64,000 nucleotides of DNA from Phoebastria nigripes (Eukaryota; Chordata; Aves; Procellariiformes; Diomedeidae): positions 187,552 to 251,551 of the forward strand of contig JAYKAV010002541.1 of the NCBI GenBank assembly GCA_035582835.1. Direction: 5' to 3'. Below, piece by piece: positions 38,101 through 47,435 of the stretch (the first letter of the stretch is position 1; every line of letters starts with the position of its first letter). A model generated the notes under the pieces. The model saw only the letters and a program-made list of their open reading frames with translations. It ran no database searches and was not told the DNA's origin. Position numbers and translations under genes: made by a program.

Positions 38101-41100
38101 TGGTTGGTGTGGTCTGGGCAGTGGTTGGCACAGGGGTGGTCTTGGTTGATGTGGACTGGCTGGTGGTGGTTGGTGTTGTGGTGGCCTTGCTGGTTGGTGC
38201 AGGAGTAGTGGTGAGCGCAGTAGTGGTCTTGCTCGGTGTAAGTCTCATGGTAGAGGTGGTGGGCCGAGCAGCAGTGGTGCTTGTGGTTGTCCTCGTAGTG
38301 GTGGTCACAGGTGGAGGGAGCGGCAGGGCAGACCCCTTGCTTGGTGGCACTGGCAGAGGCATAGGCACCAGAACATGAGCCTAGATTTGGGGCTGCACCC
38401 TCCCCACATTCCAGGCACCTCCAAGAGCACCGCACAAGGCCAACAGCAGCCAGGCACCCTGCCCCAGCTTGGAGCAGCACGGGGCCACCCAGCCCCATCA
38501 GGTACAGCACCAGCACCAGGCACAGAGCCACGGCCACTCTTACCAGCCTGCAGCTCCGAGCCCACGAAGGCCACCACTCCCTGCACACCTGCTACTGGCA
38601 TGGACAGCACAAGGGCCAGTGTCCTCCGGTCCCACAGCAGCAGAGCCGTCCCATTTGCTGACACCAGGTACGGCTCGAAGGCAGCCACAAGGCCGTGGGA
38701 CCAGCTGGGTGCCAGGGTGACTGCTTGCCGCTTGGTCAGACTCAGTGCCTGCAAGCCTGCAAGGCAGAGGGATGGTAGTGCCCTGGGGCCCACAGCCACC
38801 CCTCACAGCCCACCCCGTGCCCCCAAGAACCCACAGCTATAGCAGGGACCTCATGGCTGAGGCCAGGGGCCCAGCCATGGGACAGTGTCTGCCCCATGAG
38901 CACCCCACTGCCTGGGCAGGGACCTGCTGCATGTAGGGCATGGCTGGTCACTCCTGCCTATAGGGACCACCTCCGCCCCCTGCTCCAGACACCACCAGGG
39001 CTCACCCAGGGCTGAGCTCCAGAGCAGGCTAAAAGCTCTGCTATCCATGACTGCAGGCAGGTCTCCAGGCCAGGTCTCGTTCCAGGCATCCCACGGGGCA
39101 CCCCCAGCCAGGCTCAGCTGCTGCAGGGGCTGCCCACGGGCCAGCCAGTACAGAGCGCCCCGCTGCCAGTCCAGGAAGAGGTGCTGGATGCTGCTGCGAG
39201 CACGGTGCAGGATGCGTGGGGACATGTCAGACACCTGGATCACCCCGATGTCCCTCCGGTTACACGCAAGCCAGTACAGGTCCCCGGAGCGGATGTCCAC
39301 ACGGGCAGAGCAGACTTGGCAAGAGTAGGCAGGCAAGCAGTTACGGGGCTGTCCCATGACCCTGCTCTTCTGCCTGGGTTCCCCCTGCCCCTAAAATCAG
39401 GGCACAGCTGCCCGGTGCCTCAGCACAGCCCCAAGTGTGGGCACCATGGGACTGCTGTGCTCTGCACCAGGAGATCCTCAGGCCTCAGGGAGCACCAGGA
39501 AGGGGAGCATGCCCTCCGTCACCCCATAGGGTCTCACCTGGCAGCCCAGTTGCAATGGCCTCTNTCCTGCCAGGGTGCCCCACAACACGCAGCAGCGTCC
39601 CACGGTCATCCGTCCCGTAGAGCACTGACCTCTGCCAGTCCACATCTTGCAGGTGGAGGGGCTCCCGCCACTCCTGCAGCTGTTTGCTGTGCACTCCAGG
39701 GCCCACCTGCACCAGGGAGATGGCCTTCCCCGATGCATACACGATGGACAGCTCTGCGGGGTACAAGGGCAGTGTGTGAGCATGGCCCTGGGGGCAATGG
39801 ACGGGGTCACCAGCATGAACCAAGGCAGAAACGTAACAGCACTGGTGTGTGCTGGGAACCTCATCCCACCAAAGCCACAGCCCCTTACAGCCCCCCTCCG
39901 ACTCCCTCAAGGATGCATCCTGCCCTGGACAGCCAAGCCNGCCTTGCAGACCCTGCTCACCTGCACACTTCCCTGAGGGCAGGAGGAAGAGGCCCTCTGG
40001 ACATGCACACTTGTAGCCCCGAGGGTGCACAGGGGACAGGAGGCAAAGGTGACTGCACAGGCCCGGAGCACATGCAGCAGTGTCCCCTGGGAGCAAGGGG
40101 ACATTAAAAGCTCAGGCAGCCATGACCCCCCATGCCGCTCCTGATCCCCAAAAACCACAGGCTGTCCCGGGGCTGGATATGGGCTNGCTACCCCAGGCAG
40201 AGTAGCAGTGTCACATGAGGTAGGAGGGCTCAGCTCTACCCGAAGCCACGGGACTCAGCAGCTTTCCTACGGGTTCATATGTCCCCTCTGTCACAACCCC
40301 ACAGCCCCTCACTGCAGGACCAGGAGAGCCATCGGGCAGGACCCAGTGAGCTCCAGGACCCAGCACAGCCTTCCCTAGCACCCAGGGAAGTGGTGGGGAT
40401 GCTGCCAGCCCTGCACCGGTGCGGGTGCCTGGCAGGGTACTCACGGGGAGGCTGCTGCAGTGCGTGCAGCACAGTGAAAGCCGAGACAGGGGCGTGGAGC
40501 AACACTGCGTGCTCCTGGGGAGAGGCCCGCGTAGCCGACACCAGCTCTGTGCCATCAGTCCAGAAGAACCGGCTCTCGAACACAGCCAGGCCCAGTGGCT
40601 CCGTGTGGCTCCGCAGGACAGTGGGAAAGGAGTGGCGCCCGCTGCCATCCACCCGCAGTGTCTCAATGGACTAGGGACAAGGCAAGGCATAGTGACCATG
40701 TGGCACCCCCACACCCCAGCTCTGTCCCNCAGCCACGGGGCTCACAGTGGTGCCTTCCCCCTCCCAGCCCAGGGATGTGTGCCAGACCTGGGCACCGCTC
40801 CCTGCTCCCTCCCATGCCTTGGCCATAGCCCCGGGGAACCAGGGCCACCCTCCCCACTCCCACCCCATCACCTCCCAGCACCTGGGGGGCAGAGCCCTGC
40901 TGTTCCACATCCCTACCTCCTTGTACTCGCTGATCCAGTAGAGCCTGCCAGCCACATGGTCCAGGCTCAGCCCCACAGGCTCCTCCATGGACACCACTGT
41001 GAGCTCCCGCCGGTTTGAGCCATCCATGCCGGCTGCAGCAATGACTGTCCGGCCCCTCTGCCCGCGGTTGACCCAGTACAGGGACCTGGGGGCAGACACT

Positions 41101-44100
41101 AAGCACCCACTTCACGGCATAACACCAGTGCTGCCACAGCCACACAGCAGGCATGACATGGTCAGCACCAGCATTGCTCACCCAGGAACCTGGGGCCAAC
41201 CCTGGCTCACTCGCTCCTCACCTTGCAGCCGGATGCACTGTCAGTTGCTCCGGTGCCACGTCCTTCCCCAGCACTGTCACATAGCCCCGGCCATCGCCCA
41301 GCCCCGCGCAGATGGCTGCAGGGTGGCTGCTGGCCCAGTACAGCTGCCCTGTGAACCAGTCCACGGAGATGCTGTTCACCTCCCCGGCATCTGCACAGAC
41401 AGAGTGGTTTAAGGCACACCACCCCGGCTCCAGGCTGGGAGGCAAAACCCAGGCTGCCCCTGGCTCTACGGGAAAGGCAGGGCTGGGGTGGCAGGCCAGC
41501 TCTCAGCACCCATCTCAGCCCCACTATGGCACCCAGCACCCTTGCTCCTCCCCACCTGCATAGAGGGGCCGCGTGCCCTTCCCTGGGAGGCGAGCGTGGA
41601 GCTCGCCATCCTCTGTCAGCCAGTAGTAGGTTTCTCGGAGCAGGTCGTACACCAGGGCGCGGGGTTTGGTCTCAGTGGAGAGCAGGGGCCGGTAGGCTTG
41701 GGTCCGCACATCCAGAAGGGCCAGGTCCTGCCCCACAGCCACCAGGATCTGCGTCGCGTTGTCTGCCAGGGTGAGGGGGATGTCACCCGGTGAGCGGGGA
41801 CACAGCTAGCTGGGGGCACTGCCCAGCCCCTCAGACAGCCCAGGCTCCCCGGCTCACCCTACCTGCCACTTCGCAGGTGGTGCCATGCCACAGGGTGTAG
41901 CCTTGGAGGCAGGCGCAGCTGAAAGCGCCCGGGGTGTTGCTGCACAGCTGGCTGCAGGGGCTGTACTCCAGGGAGCACTCATCCACATCTGCAGGGACAG
42001 GCACAGCCAGGAGCCTGCCACATGGCTGGCTAGCCGCCCCCAGACAGCACNGCCACTGCTCCCCAGGGACCACAGGCAGGCTCCCTAGATACCAGGACCT
42101 GGGCCCCAGCCCCAAAACGCACCAGCTGCCGCTGGGACATGACCTAGACACAGCTGTTGCAGGGCCAGGCGTGACACACAGGCAGGAGCGGGGCTGAGGC
42201 AGGCATTCCTGCATGAGCGCTGGCTCCGGGGAGACCCTGCTCTCGGCGGCCGAGGCCGCATGTGCCCAAAGCGCACACACCCTGACCTCTCCTTACCAGC
42301 ACANCTCTGCCCATCCGCCTGCAGCACCCAGCCGGCCCCGCAGGAACACTGCACTCCCCAGTGCGTGTCAGTGCATGTCTCTGCACAGCCCCCATTGCGT
42401 ACAAAGCAGCTCCGACCTGTGGGGACACAGTGGAGGGGTGACATGACGCAGGACAGCTCTGCGGCTCCCCCCCCCCAGCCCCAGCCACACGGGCAGTGGC
42501 CAGCAGCCATACGCAACTCACCACACGTGCTGGGCTCATCAGTGCCATCCAGGCAATCGTCCTCATCATTGCACATCAGGGACTCCAGGATACACTTCCC
42601 CTCATCGCACCGCACCATGCCAGGCGGGCAGGGGGCTATGGCACACACAGCTCATGTCAGGACGGCAGACTGATACCAGGTGGGCACAGGGGAAGCCATG
42701 GGACCCAGACTTATGGGGAGGCCCCGCAAAGCGTCAACAGGTTCCTGGGATGCTTGCCACCATCCCAAGGGGAGCTGGGGCCCAGGAAGGCAAAATACCC
42801 CCCTACTTCACACATGGCCTGGACAGGTCTCACCCCACTGAGGAGCAGCCAGCGTGCTCGCTTACCGCAGACATCTTCATCTGAGGAATCGCCACAGTCA
42901 TCAATCCCGTTGCACTTCCACTCGGCCATGATGCACACCCTGTTCCTGCACTGCCACTGCCCGGGCAGACAGGGCTGCTGGGGACACCCCTCCTCATCCC
43001 AGCCATCCTCACAGTCCTGGTGCCGATCGCACAGCTCCCAGTGTGGGATGCAGTGGTGGGTGCCAGGACACTGCACCTTCTTTGCCCCGCACACTGAGGG
43101 AACAGAGCAGCACTCGCACCCTGCCCTGTGCCCTCAGCCCCCCCCCACTCAGCCCCCCCAGCAGAGACTACGTACCACAGTCCTGCTCATCAGAGCCATC
43201 CAAGCAGTCAGCAGCACCGTCGCAACGCCAGCTACTAGAAACACACCGGCCATCATCACACTGCCAAACATGGGGGTCCCCACCACAGGCAACATCTGCA
43301 AGGACAGCACACGGTCACTGGGACCTACTGCTCCAGCACAACCACAAAGGTCCCCTCCATCCTGGCAGGTGCTGGCAATGCCTGAGGGGCTCTGCCAAGG
43401 GGCTGGCCCACAGCAGCCCCCAACAGGGCTCTCTGGCAGGTGGGGGGCTGCCTCGCTCAGCATGGGATCCAGGGTATGCCGCCATGCCACAGACATCCCC
43501 CAGGAGCTCTGGGACACACGTGTCTGCAGGGTGCCACACAGGAGCCACTGACAGAGCCAGCAAGGAGCNAGATGCCTCTAGCCTGCCCTACCCCACCACC
43601 CCCCAGAGCACCAGGTCCCTCAATGCCCACGCAGCGCAGCCCCCCAGGCCACCCCACNACAGGGGATGGGTGCCAGCTTCCCCCTGCTCACCGCACTGCT
43701 CGTCTGTCCCATCAGGACACTGCTGCTCTCCATCGCAGAGCCAGGGAATGGGGATGCAGCTGGCACCGCAGGCGGCCTGGCGCGCGGCTGCGCATGTGGG
43801 GCCGGTGGGCGCTGAGGGAGAGAGGGAGCCCGGCCCGTGGTCAGCCTGGGCAGCCGCGCCGAGCACCCGCCGGCACACACCCCACGCAGGTCCCGGCTTG
43901 GGGGTCCCAGCACAGCCCCGCAGAGGGGAGTACTGGCCCCCACCAGGGGCACCCCAGGACCTCCTGGGGGGCTGGAGGGAGAGCTGCAGCCTCTTGTTCT
44001 CCCCGAGGGAAGGCAGGGACCCCCCAAGCTCCCTAGGCAGTGGGACAGGGCTCCTCAGGGTGCAGGGACCCCCCATGCTGTCAGGGTGGGAAGGATGCCA

Positions 44101-44400
44101 CAGGGGGCAGGGACCCCCACATCACCGGGGGGTGGGGAGAACGGGGACACCCTAGGTGGCAGGGACCCCCCCATAGCCCATCGCAGGGGGTAGCAAGCAG
44201 CCCCTCGGCGGCGGGTGCCCACCGCAGCCCCTCGGGATGGGGCAGGGACCTCCTCCCCGCCCCGGCCCGCCCCCCTCGGCCCCGGCTCACGGGCGCGGCG
44301 GGTCCCGGCGCCGGCGGCGATCCCGGCCAGCAGCAGCAGCGGCGGCAACAGGAGGATGCTGAGGAGGGCGAGGACAGCGGAGGGGAGCGCGGCGCCGACG
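30667..44400 (-). CDS. LRP13: LRP13-like giant LDL-receptor-family endocytic receptor, 33 exons
   Basis: This gene encodes a type I membrane receptor of about 2,200 residues, probably an endocytic receptor for lipoproteins. Domain order is: signal sequence, LDLa 1-5, EGF, Ca-binding EGF, YWTD propeller 1, EGF, propeller 2, Thr-rich stalk, LDLa 6-12, EGF and Ca-binding EGF, propeller 3, EGF, propeller 4, EGF, LDLa 13, Pro-rich stalk, EGF, transmembrane helix, short tail. I placed exon edges by splice motifs plus frame continuity; every junction keeps phase. Most splice sites are GT/AG; one donor is GC. Thirteen LDLa repeats and four propellers fit LRP13, which I recall as a vitellogenin receptor of fish oocytes with a reported chicken orthologue. 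LRP1, LRP1B and LRP2 are twice as long, LRP5/6 have three C-terminal LDLa, and LRP4 has eight LDLa at the N-terminus only. The receptor class is certain; the LRP13 name is inferred. No initiator ATG is visible. Confidence 0.92.
32252..35852 (-). CDS. LRP13: LRP13-like exons 21-29: EGF pair, propeller 3, EGF, propeller 4
   Basis: Exon 35,666-35,852 finishes one EGF and encodes a Ca-binding EGF ([17 protein letters not shown]; two N bases). Propeller 3 is in exons 35,093-35,311, 34,681-34,864, 34,190-34,391 and 33,955-34,119, with motifs [36 protein letters not shown] and QLYWSERKA. Exon 33,456-33,656 is an EGF ([13 protein letters not shown]). Propeller 4 is in exons 32,820-33,363, 32,545-32,673 and 32,252-32,359 with [27 protein letters not shown] and FLLWSTTST. 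The intron between the last two exons appears to use a GC donor. Propeller 3 is the best preserved of the four. Confidence 0.9.
35968..37367 (-). CDS. LRP13: LRP13-like exons 17-20: LDLa repeats 7-12
   Basis: Exons 37,151-37,367 (two repeats), 36,701-36,939 (two), 36,489-36,618 (one) and 35,968-36,146 (one plus the start of an EGF) encode the second ligand-binding cluster. Acidic ends read [50 protein letters not shown] and [11 protein letters not shown]. Repeat 8 has CLDHADE in place of the usual D-G-S-D-E, so its calcium cage is slightly altered. The last exon continues into an EGF ([14 protein letters not shown]) completed by the next exon. Confidence 0.92.
37783..38349 (-). CDS. LRP13: LRP13-like exon 16: Thr-rich mucin-like stalk plus LDLa 6
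   Basis: A 567-bp exon. Roughly its first 125 codons are Thr, Ser, Pro and Ala with blocks such as [17 protein letters not shown] and hardly any charged residues, the composition of a mucin-type O-glycosylated stalk. The DNA is a degenerate minisatellite with strong strand asymmetry (A/C-rich on the coding strand, G/T-rich on the plus strand). The exon ends with LDLa 6 ([23 protein letters not shown]). The stalk separates the two halves of the ectodomain. Repeat number may vary between individuals. Confidence 0.88.
38544..40086 (-). CDS. LRP13: LRP13-like exons 12-15: EGF and degenerate propeller 2
   Basis: Exon 39,961-40,086 is an EGF ([22 protein letters not shown]). Exons 39,538-39,753, 39,006-39,314 and 38,544-38,756 form the second propeller. 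Its blade motifs have drifted: [25 protein letters not shown] and LLLWDRRT, with none carrying YWTD. The final blade exon runs directly into the mucin-like stalk instead of the EGF that normally closes such a propeller. The exon 14 acceptor is a weak CCAAG, chosen because it restores phase and the usual LPGVxxxxVD junction. Confidence 0.88.
40445..42416 (-). CDS. LRP13: LRP13-like exons 6-11: EGF pair and YWTD propeller 1
   Basis: Exons 42,297-42,416 ([24 protein letters not shown]) and 41,863-41,988 (Ca-binding EGF starting [16 protein letters not shown]) lead into a six-bladed beta-propeller in exons 41,556-41,762, 41,222-41,390, 40,917-41,087 and 40,445-40,670. Blade motifs are [32 protein letters not shown] and RFFWTDGT; only the last keeps the full W-T-D. 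In LDL receptors the EGF-propeller unit drives acid-dependent ligand release in endosomes. One N lies in the first EGF. Confidence 0.92.
42522..43811 (-). CDS. LRP13: LRP13-like exons 2-5: LDLa repeats 1-5
   Basis: Exons at 43,692-43,811, 43,176-43,295, 42,866-43,093 and 42,522-42,635 encode five LDLa (complement-type) ligand-binding repeats; the third exon carries two. Each has six cysteines and the calcium-cage acidic end: [39 protein letters not shown] and [11 protein letters not shown]. All introns are phase 1, so whole modules can be shuffled or skipped without changing frame. In this family such repeats bind basic patches on apolipoproteins or chaperones. This cluster is the membrane-distal binding region. 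Confidence 0.93.
44291..44400 (-). CDS. LRP13: LRP13-like exon 1: signal sequence
   Basis: The frame that joins in phase to exon 2 reads a hydrophobic run ([18 protein letters not shown]) followed by [11 protein letters not shown], a good signal peptide with a plausible cleavage site. The donor is GTGAGC at 44,290. No in-frame ATG exists here. The frame stays open upstream to the assembly gap at 44,470, so the start may be in the gap, or a base error hides it. An out-of-frame ATG at 44,438-44,436 leads to a stop after seven codons. Confidence 0.7.
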
Positions 44401-44469
44401 CCGCCACCGCCGCCTTTATGCCCGGGCGCGGGCAGCCATTGGGCACCGCGGGCACCGCCCGCCGCCGGC

Positions 44470-44629
44470 NNNNNNNNNNNNNNNNNNNNNNNNNNNNNNN
44501 NNNNNNNNNNNNNNNNNNNNNNNNNNNNNNNNNNNNNNNNNNNNNNNNNNNNNNNNNNNNNNNNNNNNNNNNNNNNNNNNNNNNNNNNNNNNNNNNNNNN
44601 NNNNNNNNNNNNNNNNNNNNNNNNNNNNN
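44470..44629. other. Assembly gap (160 N)
   Basis: Unknown bases within the CpG island just upstream of the receptor's signal-sequence exon. The frame is open up to the gap edge. Confidence 0.99.
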
Positions 44630-45020
44630 CCCGCCCCGCCGCTGCGGGGGCTGCGCCAGGCTGCCCCGGGGAGCCCCCAGCCAGAGCCCGGGGGGCACCG
44701 CCCTCGGGCGGGGCAGCTGCGGTCGCAGGCCGGGCGCGCTCGGGGCCCGCCGCCCCCCAAGAGCCGGGGGGCGCGAAGGGTCCCCAGGCCCCCGCTCGCT
44801 GCCCCGTCTCGTCCCGCTGCGCGGGGCCGCCTTATCGGCCGGGGGTTGTTGTGAGAGCNGGCCGTGTGAACCGGGCCCCGCAGCACCTGCACCGGGCGTG
44901 GGAAGGCAGCGGCAGCCTTGAACGCGGNGGCACCCTCCGAAAACACGGGCCCCGGGGCCGCGCGCAGCCGCCCGCCCGGCCGCCGCCGGTCCTCGACCTT
45001 GAGGGCTGCGAAGGAGCCGC

Positions 45021-46034
45021 CGGAGCACAACAAGGAGAGCAAAAGCAGCGGCTGAGGGAGGAAAACAGCCCAGCAAGAGGATAAGGCACCTGCCGCCGCC
45101 TGGGAAAGGAGCCCCCTCCCACCAGGCAAAGCGGAGGGGCATCGCCCAAGCCGAGGAGATGGCCCCGGGGACACGGGGGGTTGGCAGGCCCCTCGCTACA
45201 CACCCAGGGGAAGCTGCCAGTGTGCTGCCCCTCCACGGCTTTTGGCTTGCCACCCACCTGCATGTGGTGGCATGAGTGTCTATCCACCTCTGAGACCAGT
45301 CTGTGCTTGAAGCACATCCATTGCCCGTGTATGCTGTGCATTCATCCTCTCGAGCCTCCCCATGAAACCTCCTCGCACGTGAGCTGAATCCAGGCAGTTA
45401 CCGCTGTGGGTACACACTCACTGGCACCACTGTCTGTGTATGGGATGTTCAGGCGTGTACAAGGGGTGTTTGCTCCCCTTGGGGAAGAAGGGAAAGCTCT
45501 GGGATGATCTCCTGCATGCTGTGGAAGAGACTGGGTACCAGCCACAGGGCCAGCACAGGAAAGGCTCTGGCATAGCCAAGTCAGTTGGGAGCTCAGGGCA
45601 GAGNCACCATCGGGTAGATGGAAAGACCAGGGTGTTACACAGCTCTGGGTCAGGTGGCCCAGAGCACTGGCACAAGGGAGATGCCCCAGGCCCATAACAT
45701 AGTCAGAGGGACCATTTGTCCCAGGATGTGGTGCCCCATGAGCACTGGGTACCCCCCTGCACCAACAGCATCGCAGCACAGCCCTAATACACACCCCTAC
45801 CAAGCTGCAGCCCAGGGGGCAAATTCACCCAGCTGTCCTCTCTCCGGGGCAGCATCGCAGCAGCCCTGGGCAATTGGTTTCCCCAGATACTCCCCAGGGA
45901 ACAGGAGCGCAGGTCCCAGGAATGATGAGCATCCCTGGGGCAGGGACACCACGCAAGGGCGTCCTAGTGGTCGAGGGAGGGAGTGGAAAGGACAAATGGA
46001 CGCACAACAGCACAGTATACAGGCACCTGCAGGC
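45021..46034. other. DNA upstream of the receptor gene
   Basis: No coding exon recognised. GC content falls back to background by about 45,250. It lies between the CpG island and the inverted tail-exon copy. Confidence 0.5.
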
Positions 46035-46330
46035 CATGCAGAAAGCCCTGATGCCCTCATCACCCCTGCAGGCCAGTGCCAAGAGCTGTGGTAGGTCCCT
46101 AGGGCATCTGCCCCAGCTCTGCCACCTCCAGCATACTCTTTTCTCCCCATGGTGTCCAGCACTGCCTCCACCCAGGCACTGAGCCTGTACCACTGTGAGA
46201 GACAACCCAAGGAAGGGGACAAAGACTTCCCCCAAGAGCAATATCTCTGTGATGGGAAGGAGGAGGACAGCACTTTGGGCAGGACCCAGCAGGGACCCTC
46301 CTGCCTCCCTGGGGTGCCCAGCACGTATGG
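46035..46330 (+). pseudogene. Decayed inverted copy of the LRP13-like tail exon and its flanking introns
   Basis: The plus strand here aligns by eye with the minus strand of about 30,960-31,260, covering upstream intron, tail exon and downstream intron. Shared landmarks in order: cacccctgcagg, a ctgccccagctct stretch, agcactgcctccaccc, ctgtaccac(t)gtgagag, gatgggaaggag, then cagggaccctcctgcc..cctggggtgcc. The translated exon part, VSSTASTQALSLYHCE..DGKE, mirrors the gene's [19 protein letters not shown]. The copy lacks the acceptor (ccccatg where the gene has ccccagg) and the donor (ggaggac where the gene has ggtgagc), and the poly-Glu run is gone. It is a dead exon left by an inverted segmental duplication or by a lost neighbouring paralogue. 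Intron sequence in the copy rules out a retroposed cDNA. Confidence 0.85.
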
Positions 46331-47399
46331 GTCCTTTTCCTGCTTTCCATGTCCTTTCCTCAGGCTGGGAAGGGGCCATGGCAGCCTGCCCAGGTGGATG
46401 TGCAAGCCTCTAATAGTTCTCTGGGCTGGGGGTTGCAACGTGCATCGCTCCTTAGAGACTAGCGGGCTCTCCTTGCCCACCTGTCCTCGCATTCAGTTTA
46501 ATTCCAGCATGGCCTTTGCCTTCCCCTGATACCAGGCTCCCCCCATAGCGTAACCACACCACCGAAGCAGTAACTCCTCGCAGCAACTGCCTGGGAAGGG
46601 CAGGTGGCAGCAGAGGGACTGTAGAAAAGGGTCCAGAAGTTAGTGGGTACAGTAGAAATCCGCAGTGCACCTGAGTATTAGCTTGGGGAGCTGGGGCAGC
46701 AGTGATGGAGAGGACACCTGGTGTGGCCAGCCTCTTAAAAATGCAGGAGATTTTTTTTAAAAGCATGATTTTAAGTCCAAGTATTTTAAATATATGTGTA
46801 TAGATAGAAGAACATACAGGTATATGTATGCACAGACAGTGGCCCACTGTACACAATTATATTCATGTGCACACACAGTGGCTTTTGCTCTACAAGGTAC
46901 TGGGTTTCTTTTNCCCTAACTTCTGGAGAGATTTGTTGGATATTTTCAGTTTTTTCTTTACAATTCCATCAGTTGGGAAGTCTCCTTTTCTCACTCACAT
47001 TTAGATTCTCCCTTCTCTGCCTCCAAAAGCTAAGGGGGGCTTGAAGATAGCAAAAGGCTCCCACCAAAATGATGAGAGGAAGCAAATCTGCGCTCACTTA
47101 AACAGCGGCATGCAAAATGCTACACAAAAGTCCAGCACCATGTCCCAATAACTGCAAAATAACATTTTCACCTTTAACTATTCTTAGTACAGCAAACAAT
47201 TTTTTCAAATATCCAAAGGCAGTTTCACATTAAACAGTGTGATCAATTTTATATTATTCACATAAAGTTACATGTATCCTTTCTGCTATATGATTGATCA
47301 GATTCTCTTCTCATTATTGGTGTAAGAAGTTTTAAACTATTCCTGTTCCTTTCCAGTAACTTTTAAGCACTCTCTTCCTAAAGATGAGGGGTGTCATGG

Positions 47400-47403
<4 letters not shown>

Positions 47404-47432
<29 letters not shown>
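47404..47432. repeat. Poly(A) tract, 29 A
   Basis: An uninterrupted A run, with no recognisable retroposed body directly upstream on the plus strand. Confidence 0.95.

Positions 47433-47435
<3 letters not shown>

Larger units (their letters stand above)
44230..45020 (-). promoter_or_regulatory. CpG island at the 5' end of the LRP13-like gene
   Basis: GC- and CpG-dense DNA surrounds exon 1 and the gap. On the minus strand a CCAAT box (44,438-44,442) and a TATA-like CATAAA (44,415-44,420) precede the signal-sequence exon. If both act as a core promoter, transcription would begin inside the assembled exon 1, leaving no ATG before the signal sequence; so either they are chance matches or the exon has an assembly error. 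Confidence 0.5.

Noticed and set aside
38000..38330. Thr-rich minisatellite considered as a tandem-repeat array or CRISPR-like structure
   Set aside because: Units are irregular, coding, and in frame within a receptor exon with valid splice sites; no regular spacers.
39181..40107. 308-codon plus-strand open frame
   Set aside because: Antisense shadow of propeller 2 and EGF exons of the receptor.
43043..44155. 370-codon plus-strand open frame
   Set aside because: It is antisense to exons 1-4 of the receptor gene and is open because of GC-rich codons; no domain, while the minus strand shows exact LDLa modules with splice sites.
44081..45253. 390-codon minus-strand open frame across the second gap
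   Set aside because: It spans unknown bases and promoter CpG DNA and is in a different frame from the signal-sequence exon that joins exon 2 in phase.
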